Positions 8,809 through 17,400 of a DNA stretch of 64,000 nucleotides are shown here, in pieces (position 1 is the stretch's first letter; the number at the start of each line of letters is the position of its first letter). Origin of the DNA: Sodalis praecaptivus (GTDB lineage: Bacteria; Pseudomonadota; Gammaproteobacteria; Enterobacterales; Enterobacteriaceae); NCBI RefSeq assembly GCF_000517425.1, contig NZ_CP006569.1:1178001-1242000 (forward strand), written 5' to 3'. The position numbers were made by a program, and so were the translations under genes. Below the pieces are notes generated by a model. That model was not told where the DNA came from. It ran no database searches and saw only the letters and a program-made list of their open reading frames with translations.

Positions 8809-9252
8809 TCAGTCAATAATGTGCTTGATGGCGCTACATTCAGGATGGCTCAGCGCGAAATCACGTAAGCGATAATAGTGCTCAGTCATCGCGTCACATT
8901 CGGTACGACAGGTATGGTGGTTGTATGCCATCAGGCAGGCGACTATCCCTGCCGCTTCACGGGTAAGCTCTGCAGCGTTCCCGTTCATGCTGTTAAACAA
9001 TGTCCACGTCTCATCGTGCTCTGACTCAGGAGCCATAAAAGCACCGCCGTTGCTGAGCGTCGAAAAGCGCCAGATACTGCCGTGGTAATCGACACACAGC
9101 CGATCCATCCAGGCGAAAATGCGAGGTTCAAGGGTTATCCATTGCGGGATGGTGCCAAAGTGCTTCGGCCAGAAGCTAATGCGTAACTCGTCAGGTACCA
9201 CTGAGGCAGTGATTGCTGTCTGCTCAGCGACCTGAAGGTGTTGTGCATCCAT
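8809..9252 (-). CDS. yfjX: Antirestriction protein of the ArdB/KlcA family (YfjX)
   Basis: A 147-aa protein. Family hallmarks: RISFWPKHFGTIPQWITLEPRIFAWMDRLCVDYHGSIW, then LSNGGAFMAPE and EAAGIVACLMAYNHHTC. ArdB/KlcA proteins protect incoming DNA against type I restriction without being DNA mimics. An AAGGAG site lies before the ATG. It is in the yfjQ-yfjX-yfjY-ypjJ-yfjZ-ypjF operon. An antirestriction gene inside an island also rich in defence genes is consistent with a mobile element that must enter protected hosts. Confidence 0.92.
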   Translation of the reverse strand: MDAQHLQVAEQTAITASVVPDELRISFWPKHFGTIPQWITLEPRIFAWMDRLCVDYHGSIWRFSTLSNGGAFMAPESEHDETWTLFNSMNGNAAELTREAAGIVACLMAYNHHTCRTECDAMTEHYYRLRDFALSHPECSAIKHIID

Positions 9253-9264
9253 TAAACTATCTCC

Positions 9265-10104
9265 TTAAGCTGAAGGTGTTGTTGAAGGCCCGAAAAAATC
9301 GAGCATGTTTTCTGCCATAACCCAGAGGGCACGATTGAGTTTCACATCACCATCGATACCGGTAACGGCACGGGTGCGGCTGTTTTTCCCCTGCGCGGTA
9401 CGTCCCGATAATCCCCCTTTCATCAGGTTTTCCTGCACACGCTGGTAGACGGTCCACAGGTCATCGCTGTAATCCTCCCGGCGACGCGGAGCCAGTAATT
9501 GCGATGCCGTAATCGGCTGATGCTCCTCACCGAAACGATAATCCAGTGCGGCATTCGCCAGCGCGTGACGTGCTGGTGGAGGAAGTGTCAGCGACTGCAT
9601 TGCATCGCGCTTCTCTTCCACCCGGTCAAACACGCCGAGCACTTCGTAAGCCCCTTCAATCACTTTCTCCACGACATTACCTTTATGGGGTACCCGCACT
9701 TCTCCGAATGACTGACCACAGACCAGGCCGTTGGTACAGACGCCACGAAACAGCCCCGGCAGCATCTGGTAACTTGATGAACCATCATGGCTGTTGAGCA
9801 GAATGATTTCCGGGACCTGATGCCCGGTCAGTTGTCCGGTTCGACGCAGGCGAAGCATGTGTTTGGTGTGCTCCCGTTTGCTCTGGTCACGAACCTTCGT
9901 CTGGCAGGCAAAGAACGGCTCAAAGCCTTCACGCTGGAGGCTTTCGAGGATGGTGATGGTCGGGATGTAGGTATAACGGTCTGAACGGGACTCGTGCTTG
10001 TCACTCCCGAACACACTGGGGACGTGATTCATCAGCTCTTCATGGGTCAGAGGCCGGTCACGACGTATCTGGTTTATACGGCCAAAGCGGCTGGCTAATC
10101 GCAT
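9265..10104 (-). CDS. yfjQ: DUF932 protein, YfjQ family
   Basis: A 279-aa protein starting MRLASRFGRINQIRRDRPLT and containing GSDKHESRSDRYTYIPTI, IILLNSHDGSSSYQMLPGLFRGVCTNGLVCG and VIEGAYEVLGVF, nearly identical in layout to E. coli YfjQ. The start at 10104 has an AAGGAG ribosome site; the longer frame to 10137 does not. The family occurs widely in plasmids and phages (P4-type elements), but its role is not established. First gene of the six-gene operon running to the island edge. Confidence 0.92.
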   Translation of the reverse strand: MRLASRFGRINQIRRDRPLTHEELMNHVPSVFGSDKHESRSDRYTYIPTITILESLQREGFEPFFACQTKVRDQSKREHTKHMLRLRRTGQLTGHQVPEIILLNSHDGSSSYQMLPGLFRGVCTNGLVCGQSFGEVRVPHKGNVVEKVIEGAYEVLGVFDRVEEKRDAMQSLTLPPPARHALANAALDYRFGEEHQPITASQLLAPRRREDYSDDLWTVYQRVQENLMKGGLSGRTAQGKNSRTRAVTGIDGDVKLNRALWVMAENMLDFFGPSTTPSA

Positions 10105-10239
10105 GGTTAACTCCTTATAAAGTCGATAAAAATACAAAAGGCAACACTTCCCGAAGGAGGTGTGGCCTGATTCTGTTTATAACGGTGATACTGATGGTGC
10201 GCTGGTAGTACAGTTGCGCGGATTTTTCTGCGTGGCTTA

Positions 10240-11184
10240 TCAGTGTTGCTGATTTTTGGCTTTTACTTTATCCCAGGAAGGACGTCGCTTGCCGGAGAAC
10301 TCTTTTCGCATTGACCAGTAGCCAATGGGGTACTGCTGTACAATCTGGTTGCTCACGCCGATATCAACCGACAGATATTGTCCGTTATTGATGGAGCCTT
10401 TGCGTATCCAGGCATCCGGGCTGCAGGTGCCTGTGTCATACTGGTGCCATGACGCTGCGTCCCTGTCAGCCACGTAAAAATCACCAAAGGCGCAGCTGTG
10501 CGCGGATTTTCTGTTCAGAATGGCAACGTAATATTTGGTGTTGGCGATTATGGTACAACTGCTGTTCTGCCCGCCACAGACATGCCACAGTGACTTTCCG
10601 TCATCGCCAGTGAAGGTCCAGATAGTGTTAGCCGGTGCACCATCAGGGGATGCCGCTGTTGTGAGCGCCGGAGCCTGTTGCTGTGGGACCGCTTCCTGTA
10701 CGTCACTGCGCAGGACTCTTGTTTCTGCGTCCCCTACGTCGCCAAACGTTTTTTCCTCGCCCCCGTTGTAATAAAAACCCGCAACAACATGCTCTGAGGG
10801 GATATACAGAATCTTCAGATAATGGTCACCACAGTTACCCCGCTCACAGACAGAGCCCTGCAACCACTTCTCGCCACCCACTTCCACCGGAATCAACCCG
10901 CTGTCCGGACCGTTCATTAAACCATCTTGTCCCAGTAACCCCTTAATTCCTGCTGAATTCAGGGCGTCATCAATGTCTTTTTTGAAAGCCGGGTCAGCGT
11001 CGTAAACGTTGCCCAGAAAAGGGCATGATCCGTATCCGTTTTCATTACCCCCCGCATCAGGCTGGCAGGTCATTGCGTCCGCTGCAGTTCTGGCAACGCC
11101 TGCTGCGCAGACCTCAGTGGTAATAAGACAAAAAGTGGATATTAATATTGCGTGTTTTAATTTACGTAAAGTCACAGACATCAT
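10240..11184 (-). CDS. Secreted protein with an Ivy-like (lysozyme-inhibitor-like) region
   Basis: A 314-aa protein with a clear signal peptide (MMSVTLRKLKHAILISTFCL ... VCAAG, cleavage near residue 26). Residues ~45-150 resemble the lysozyme inhibitor Ivy: a helix before VGGEKWLQGSVCERGNCGDH, then LKILYIPSEHVVAGFYYNGG, matching Ivy's CKPHDC loop pattern, although the loop here is CERGNC. The C-terminal half has six further cysteines and is unrecognised. GGAG before the double ATG at 11184 decides the start; an upstream TTG has no site. Likely periplasmic; the inhibitor role is inference. Confidence 0.65.
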   Translation of the reverse strand: MMSVTLRKLKHAILISTFCLITTEVCAAGVARTAADAMTCQPDAGGNENGYGSCPFLGNVYDADPAFKKDIDDALNSAGIKGLLGQDGLMNGPDSGLIPVEVGGEKWLQGSVCERGNCGDHYLKILYIPSEHVVAGFYYNGGEEKTFGDVGDAETRVLRSDVQEAVPQQQAPALTTAASPDGAPANTIWTFTGDDGKSLWHVCGGQNSSCTIIANTKYYVAILNRKSAHSCAFGDFYVADRDAASWHQYDTGTCSPDAWIRKGSINNGQYLSVDIGVSNQIVQQYPIGYWSMRKEFSGKRRPSWDKVKAKNQQH

Positions 11185-11208
11185 CAGCCCGGCTCCATTC
11201 TGTTTATA

Positions 11209-11237
11209 CAAAATAAACGGGCCCCGTGCAGGGCCCT
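11209..11237 (-). terminator. Rho-independent terminator after the 136-aa gene
   Basis: On the minus strand GGGCCC-TGCAC-GGGGCCC is followed by the T-rich TTTATTTT. It lies 10 bp after the stop of the 136-aa secreted protein and ahead of the Ivy-like gene. Confidence 0.65.
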
Positions 11238-11246
11238 GTAAGAGAC

Positions 11247-11657
11247 TTAAAAGTCGATAGTATTAAGCCCGACATTCTTTTTGATGGTGGGATCGTAGAT
11301 AACAACGGTAAGTTTCCCATTCGCCGGTGAGCGAACAAACTTAGCGGTGGCCTCACCGCTACACGTCGCATGGCGGTTATAGTCCATCATCTTTCCCTTG
11401 CTGGTGGTCAGATTAACTACGATCAGGTAGGGGTCATAACAGGCTATGCCACCCGGGCTGCTTAACAACGCATAGTGGCCATCATCAGATACACCAGTGA
11501 GTTTACACACCCCATTTTTTACATCATCGCTTCCGCACATCTGCTCACTGCCGTCTTTCACATCAATCACTTTTTGGGGTAATTTAACTGCTGCGGCATT
11601 AACGGGTAAGCTCAACAAAAGACCTGAAATAATGAAAGGCAATATGAATGCTTTCAT
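11247..11657 (-). CDS. Small secreted protein, unknown function
   Basis: A 136-aa protein with a signal peptide (MKAFILPFIISGLLLSLPVN, cleaved near AAA). The mature part has four cysteines, which would fit two disulphide bonds in the periplasm. No family was recognised. An AAGGAT site lies before the ATG. It is just upstream of the Ivy-like secreted gene on the same strand but separated from it by a terminator. Two secreted proteins together in a CP4-57-type island suggest an envelope function, which is inference. Confidence 0.7.
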   Translation of the reverse strand: MKAFILPFIISGLLLSLPVNAAAVKLPQKVIDVKDGSEQMCGSDDVKNGVCKLTGVSDDGHYALLSSPGGIACYDPYLIVVNLTTSKGKMMDYNRHATCSGEATAKFVRSPANGKLTVVIYDPTIKKNVGLNTIDF

Positions 11658-11805
11658 CTGTTTATCCTTATTTATTGTTAAAGTAAAAATGCTTACAGGG
11701 TGGAAATTGCGTTCCGGCCCGCAACCTGCTTCTCATTGAGTGGGCCGATTTTTGGTTACCTTACTCATGAACGCTGCGCGGGGCCTGCAACTAGCGCGAC
11801 AGGAA

Positions 11806-12021
11806 TTAAAGCTCGCCCCGGTCACGCAGGAGTTTTCTTGCCATACGCCTTTCCGTCTCGGTTGCGCTGCTGAAAATGCCGTTTTCAGTGACAATTCTTT
11901 TCAACTCCGCGCTGCTCTTTGTCTCCAGTCGGTCATGAACCACTCTTACCTCCCGTGCACTGTCGAGAGCGCCTTTTGCCACCTCTTTAGCCAGTTTCCC
12001 GGCTGCATTCCAGAATCCCAT
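11806..12021 (-). CDS. Small hypothetical protein, 71 aa
   Basis: Begins MGFWNAAGKLAKEVAKGALD and is highly charged and helical, with an amphipathic N-terminal helix. GAGGAG is present before the ATG. Not recognised. It lies 11 bp downstream of the zinc-ribbon gene and is probably cotranscribed with it and yfjR. Confidence 0.7.
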   Translation of the reverse strand: MGFWNAAGKLAKEVAKGALDSAREVRVVHDRLETKSSAELKRIVTENGIFSSATETERRMARKLLRDRGEL

Positions 12022-12032
12022 GTGCTTCTCCT

Positions 12033-12179
12033 CTACAGATAGCCGTTATCCTTTCCCCACTCACACCCACAGTCGCGACACATCCAGCCATCGGACCAGG
12101 GGATGGTGTCGTGCGAGCCACAGTCCGGGCAGCGTTTACCTGAAGTGGGGTTACGGGGTGTGATGCTCCTGATTTTCAT
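12033..12179 (-). CDS. 48-aa zinc-ribbon protein
   Basis: Translates as MKIRSITPRNPTSGKRCPDC then GSHDTIPWSDGWMCRDCGCEW and ends NGYL. Two CxxC knuckles (C17/C20 and C34/C37) form a compact zinc ribbon. A perfect AGGAGG ribosome site lies inside the last codons of the upstream yfjR gene, so translation is probably coupled. Too short for ordinary gene finding but well supported by the ribosome site, the motif and tight packing (4 bp after yfjR, 11 bp before the 71-aa gene). Confidence 0.78.
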   Translation of the reverse strand: MKIRSITPRNPTSGKRCPDCGSHDTIPWSDGWMCRDCGCEWGKDNGYL

Positions 12180-12183
12180 AATG

Positions 12184-12897
12184 TTATCCTCCTGTTGCTG
12201 GTTGATGTGGTTCAGTCCGAAATGTGGATATCACTTCTCCGATGAACCGGAAATGAGGCAACGCCTGAAGAAAGTTCGGGCGGGACAGCATGCTGGTGAA
12301 ATACCCGTCTGGTTTGAACGTTTCCGGGTGAAACGTAACGGAGTGAACGGTGCTCAGCGCAAAAACAGTTATCTGCCCGATAAATTCACCCGCCAGAAAC
12401 CACTCACCGGCGCTGAAAATCAACCGGTAGGGGGCAAGGCTGCCACAGCGGCACCCGTCGGCCAGCAGAGTTACCCTCCGCTGTTCTGATACTGCCCTGA
12501 CCAGCCGCGTGAAGATCCCCGGACGGGAGGGAGGCACTGGCATATCCTGATGCCAGATAAAGCACGGCGATGCCCCCTGACCGCTCAGAAGTGAACTGAC
12601 CAGATGGATATCCATATCAGGAAACAGTGCGCCAATCCCGGACTGACGGGCAAACTGCATTGCCGCCTCTTCCCTGAGTTCATGACGGCCTCCGGTCAGC
12701 AGGCGACAGTAGCCGCCCCTGTATTCGAGATCGAGGTAAATCAGCCGCTCGCGGAAATCATGGTGCAGGGTGCGCTCTGAGACACCAAATTCCGCCGCCA
12801 GCTTGCGCACATTCAGCGTTTCACCTGCGATCAGACGGCTGATGATTAGCGACAGCCGGACAGACAGCCGGTCATAACGACGCCCAGCCTGAGACAT
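12184..12897 (-). CDS. yfjR: YfjR-type WYL-domain transcriptional regulator
   Basis: A 237-aa regulator with an N-terminal winged HTH (LNVRKLAAEFGVSERTLHHDF) and a C-terminal WYL-like ligand domain (LAPYRLIFSAGEWFLAGEF). It corresponds to YfjR of CP4-57. WYL regulators of this architecture (CapW, BrxR) repress phage-defence genes and may respond to nucleic-acid or nucleotide ligands. CGGAGA lies before the ATG. Two copies of a GACA-N5-TGTC dyad lie upstream at 12959-12971 and 13070-13082 and are candidate operators. Confidence 0.88.
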   Translation of the reverse strand: MSQAGRRYDRLSVRLSLIISRLIAGETLNVRKLAAEFGVSERTLHHDFRERLIYLDLEYRGGYCRLLTGGRHELREEAAMQFARQSGIGALFPDMDIHLVSSLLSGQGASPCFIWHQDMPVPPSRPGIFTRLVRAVSEQRRVTLLADGCRCGSLAPYRLIFSAGEWFLAGEFIGQITVFALSTVHSVTFHPETFKPDGYFTSMLSRPNFLQALPHFRFIGEVISTFRTEPHQPATGG

Positions 12898-12958
12898 GCG
12901 TTATCTCCGTATTGGGTAAGTGATTAATAAAGAAGGTATTATGGTAATGGACCAGGTT

Positions 12959-12971
12959 GACAGGTTGTGTC
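12959..12971. promoter_or_regulatory. Candidate YfjR operator, copy 1
   Basis: GACAGGTTGTGTC, a dyad GACA-N5-TGTC, 62 bp before the yfjR start. The identical 13-mer recurs at 13070. Assignment to YfjR is inference from position only. Confidence 0.4.
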
Positions 12972-13069
12972 CATGACATGTGGCGAAATGCCAGACGCGG
13001 AAAGGCAGTGTGGATGCATTGCAGGCAGCAATGACCCAGGTATGGCTGGTAGTATCTTCTGTTGGCGCA

Positions 13070-13082
13070 GACAGGTTGTGTC
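13070..13082. promoter_or_regulatory. Candidate YfjR operator, copy 2
   Basis: A second, identical copy of GACAGGTTGTGTC, 111 bp (about 10.6 helical turns) from the first. Spacing and identity suggest cooperative binding or looping by a dimeric regulator. Confidence 0.4.
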
Positions 13083-13157
13083 TTCTACATGAAAATCATC
13101 TATTCAGTAACGAATAAACGAAATAATCCACTACTGTTTTAAGGATGTTTTATTCAT

Positions 13158-14033
13158 TCAGAAGAAAATCCAGTCCCAGACAGTGCGGGCGACTGACACG
13201 ACAGCATCACGTACGGTACGAATCACCGTTTTCAGCGGCGCAGGCAGGAACGATGGTGACTCTACTGTATCAAACACTTCATCCACGGCATGACCAAAGC
13301 GCTCGCGTGCCTGCTTTTTTACCGGCTCGGTGCAGAGCCTTCCATGCAGTTGTGTTGTCAGTGGGCTCGCGGCCCGGTCAGGCAGGCTGCGCATCATCGT
13401 CTCTACCATCGCATCAAGCCCCCAACCAGTTCGGGCCGATACAACACAGACTGGATGGTGCGGCAGGAAGATCTGTTGTACAGCGCTCCGCTTGGCCTCA
13501 ATTGTCGACTGCTGGCTATGAGAGGGGGTATTGCTGGTGGTATTCCACTGATGGCAGGGTTCGGCCTTGTCAGCCTGATTCACTACAAATATGACCCTAT
13601 GCTGGCAGGCCAATATAATTTTTCGATAAAAATGCTCATCCACCGACAGAGCGCGATCATCGGCTTTGATAACCCACAGCACTAAATCCAGTTCGGGCAG
13701 GACACGACGATAGAGGGCGGCGTATTCTTTATCTCTTTGATCGCTTTCACCCACCCCTGGCAAATCAATAATCATTAGGCTGTGATCGCCATTGCGGAGC
13801 CGAAAGCGCAGAACATCACGGGTGCAAGAGTCAACATTACTGACAGGTGTTACCTCTCCCTGAAAGAGAGCATTACAGAGTGACGACTTACCAGCCCCTG
13901 TTTTGCCCATAATACCTATCACAGGTTCGTACTGCGTCAGGCTACGAAGACGTTCAAGGATGAGGTTGCGAAGCGTGTATGGCAGTAAAGCCAGCGGTTG
14001 CTCAAAGGCCTGATGGCTATCAGATTTTTGCAT
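13158..14033 (-). CDS. yfjP: YfjP/YeeP-family GTPase
   Basis: A 291-aa GTPase of the Era/EngA-like (TrmE-Era-EngA) group. G1 is GIMGKTGAGKSS (near residue 40), G3 DLPGVG, G4 NQAD and G5 around VVSARTGWG. It matches YfjP, YkfA and YeeP of CP4-type elements. It has no KH or other RNA-binding tail; the C-terminus is hydrophobic and amphipathic and could touch membrane. Role unknown; it marks the boundary between the conserved island skeleton and the defence cargo. Confidence 0.92.
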   Translation of the reverse strand: MQKSDSHQAFEQPLALLPYTLRNLILERLRSLTQYEPVIGIMGKTGAGKSSLCNALFQGEVTPVSNVDSCTRDVLRFRLRNGDHSLMIIDLPGVGESDQRDKEYAALYRRVLPELDLVLWVIKADDRALSVDEHFYRKIILACQHRVIFVVNQADKAEPCHQWNTTSNTPSHSQQSTIEAKRSAVQQIFLPHHPVCVVSARTGWGLDAMVETMMRSLPDRAASPLTTQLHGRLCTEPVKKQARERFGHAVDEVFDTVESPSFLPAPLKTVIRTVRDAVVSVARTVWDWIFF

Positions 14034-14050
14034 AGTAAGATCTCAACGTG

Positions 14051-14088
14051 AAAAACAAAAAGCCCCGCTATCCGGTAAGGAAGCGGGG
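14051..14088 (-). terminator. Rho-independent terminator (minus strand)
   Basis: On the minus strand CCCCGCT ... AGCGGGG is followed by TTTTTGTTTTT. It would end transcripts coming from the STAND NTPase operon before yfjP. Confidence 0.75.
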
Positions 14089-14477
14089 GATTCGCGGAGA
14101 TAATATCTGTCTATAATTATTTGGAGTGCTAGCCAAATACCAATGGCTTCGATTTTGATGATGTTAGAATGCTTGGTTGACAGATTGCTTTGTATAAAAA
14201 ATGGACGTTCCTAGTTCATCCCTCAACATATACCCATACTGAATAGCGACATCATCTTGCTGAACGAAGATCCTCGATTATGCTTCGTTTGTTGAATAAC
14301 TTTCCCGTCATTATGAGCATGTCTATCGTTAATGCCTCTATCTGGCCCGCACAGAAGGCTTCGAAGTGAAGCCTTCTACTTTCAGATGAGATACCGAATA
14401 AGATCCTCAAAGTTTACGGATGAAAGATTTCTGAATTCGTAACTCATATAGCGACTCCGCCCGCAATATTTTGGTTA
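14089..14477. other. Gene-free spacer after the STAND NTPase gene
   Basis: About 390 bp with no credible reading frame. It contains a perfect 10-bp inverted repeat (AGAAGGCTTC at 14353-14362 and GAAGCCTTCT at 14368-14377, 5-nt loop), probably an RNA hairpin near the end of the operon transcript, and a 23-bp segment (14207-14229) that recurs imperfectly at 20094-20116 on the other side of the cassette. Confidence 0.6.
14207..14229. repeat. Flanking imperfect repeat, copy 1
   Basis: GTTCCTAG, 7 variable bases, CTCAACAT. The same two 8-mers with the same 7-base spacing occur in the same orientation at 20094-20116, so the radical SAM/STAND cassette lies between them. Confidence 0.4.
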
Positions 14478-17400
14478 CTAGCACTCAGAAGCTACCTGAT
14501 GGATATGAATACGCTTGTGAATATGTTGGTGATTCACGTAATACCTGTGCAAATTGTGCGTCTTGTTGGAGCGGTAATGAAAACCACGCTCCCCCCACAT
14601 AAGCCATACCAATACCTTGCCGGATTGCATCAAGTAACGATCAAGTAGATCACGGCGCAGATAACTGACTGAGCCACTGACAGTTGAATCATACTCGCCA
14701 ACTTTGCGGTACAGTGATGCCACACCTGCTGCATCATGCAAATCCCATGTGTTTGCACGGTATCTGAGATTCAAAGCCTCACAAAGTTGCTTTGAGGGTA
14801 GGCTCGCACCGCTGCTTTGGTTCTCCACGCTATGGTAACTCTCCCAGTTGTAGTCCTGCACAGTGATATCTACCGCAACGCCATTGCCTGACCATCTGTC
14901 TGCGGACACCAAATTTTCATCACTATCATCCTCTTGTTCATTTGCGACTAGCAGCCCCGGAATCGACGAGAAAGGCATCTCACCAGCATAGGTGTAATAG
15001 TAGCCAGGAGCATCAGGGATGGCGCTGTTGCCAGGATATTCAAGATCAGTGAACAACCTACATAGATTGTCAACTTCTTGGCTATCTACGAATACTCCTC
15101 GCAGGAAAGTGAAAATCTGCCGGTCATCCGAGGTAGCATTTTGCTCAACAAAACCGTCAAGTAGGATCCATGGCCCCGTCAGACCATCAATTTCCGTAAT
15201 CTCAAGGATGCTACGGTAGTCAGGTTGCGGACCCCTCATGATCCAATCCCCATCATCCGACGACTGTTCGCTGAACAAGGCTGGAAGTGGCAAATCAATG
15301 CTCACAGCGTCTAGCGGGAACGTCGGGTCGATATCTGCGTCCGATGGACGAGCGCTGCGGTCTTCGGAAAGGAGGCCCTGCGCGTATCGCAGTCCCCACA
15401 TCTCGAAGTAAGCTATCCAGCCGTACTTTTTGCCATATCGATCGATTTTGTGTTTGTCTTCTCCCATACGAGAGCCGGAATACATTTGCCGATCAATAGC
15501 TTCGAACTGCTCAGGGTCATAACCAAGCACCAGCATTCGAGAAATAATTGCCTTCAACACCTGTTGGTACTCTGGGTTGCTGTCATCGTAGTTCGATCTA
15601 TGTGGAATAAGTCTCCCAATCGTATAGTTACCGAAGTCCATTCGAATCGCTGCGCTCTGCGCTTGCTTGATGACTGCTGTATCGTACTGACGAATGCTTT
15701 TAAATACGTTAGGCAGATGGCTAAAAGGCGGAACAAGATGAGCAGCTTCATCCTCTGAAAAACAATTTGGATCTACCATCCTTGCAATGGCAATGATTCC
15801 CAGGCAGTACTGTTGATATAACGCATGCCAAGTAGGAGCTGTAGCATCAGGTACAAACATGGTTTGGTAAATCTCACGAGCGAACCGTGGCAACGCATCA
15901 TGTAACTCTACTGCATCGATATCCGACCAAGTGGTCAGGACTGCACCGTAGGCTGCGGCGAACACTCGCTCGGGGACATATGGGTCTGAAACTGCATTTG
16001 TCTCCATCGCCAACCGGAAAAACTCTTCTGGCCGCCTGATGGCAAATTCATACAGGGCTTTGGTAGCCATATCCCGCAAAGCTCTGGATGTCGTCGTCAA
16101 TGTCCACATCACCCAGCGAACTCTCCGAAGTTCACGCTCATCCAGATGACCCAATTTCCATCTCGTCGACAAGAATTTTAAGTCATCTTTAACTTGTTCA
16201 GATTTCTGACGAATCCACTCGGACCAAAAAAGATCGCGCTGAGTATTGGACATCGCCATTAGCACATCATGCAAAAAGCTCATATCAAACGGATGTGCTA
16301 GTGCAGCCCTGATGCTCCGTAGCTTCTCGAAGGCAAATTGTGCAAATCGCTTCGACTCCTGCATAGCTTGAGCAAATCGTTCAACAGTAGCCCGCCCGAT
16401 ATATCTTGGGTCCGATTGCGTCGTCAATAACAGAGCGTTCATAACGAGTATATCATCCGACAAGTCTTGCCAAAGCTGCCGCCTACCAGAGTGTTGAGGA
16501 TACAGATCAACCAGAGCCCGGAATACGTCATAAGCGAAGGTATGCGAATCAGGTCCATGAGATTTAAATTTTGCGCTCCCTTCATCGCTTTTTAACCATT
16601 GGACCAACTCAGGCTTCCTAAGCAGGTGGTGCGCCATCATATGTCCGGCCATTAGGTCGTATGCAAACGCAACTCCTTGCCTACCTTCTTGAGAAATAGT
16701 CCTAACTAGTATGCCTTCAGACTCCAGTGCACGAATAATACTATCGTTCCACCCCATATCCCGAACTGCCGCCCGTGTAGCTTGAAAATCCACACTTCTC
16801 GCATTGTTATCCCAAAGAAGACCCGCGATCGTCAGTAGTGCATCCTGAACGTCATCTTGATAAATGCGATGCATCGCCGGTGAAAGCTCAGCGACTCGTG
16901 CGGCAACCTTGTTAAAATGTGCTTCGAACAGGCTTGCAAGCGAACGGGGCAATGCTTCCACTCCGACAATATGCTGACGAGAGGAATTTGCTACTTCGCA
17001 AAAAATTCTCAGTGTTAAGGGGTGCTGCAAGAGTTCGACTGGTAGATCCGCATCGGTAGCATCGATCTTGTAGTACTCAAAGTACTTGTCAAATGCTGTC
17101 TTCGGATCTTCCTGAAACCCGTTATGTTCAACTTGGGGAAACCCCTCAGGCAGACACATCTGGGCGAATTCATTGCGAAGAGTGACAACTAACAAGACAT
17201 AAGGAAAATTCTTTAGAAGCTCATCCGCTCGGGATAATTCATCCCTCCAATTTCTCGGATCTTCCGCCTCATTCAGACCGTCAATAACAATAGGTATGCG
17301 TTTGCCTGCACGCTGGCCTGCCGCATCTACGGCCTCAATCAGGCGGTCGAAACTTTCTGCTGGCCTCCCAGAAATCTTGAAGGCAGTTACGAGATCATCA

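Noticed and set aside
13145-13685. Plus-strand frames of 149 and 131 aa
   Set aside because: They are antisense to the clearly coding yfjP GTPase gene.
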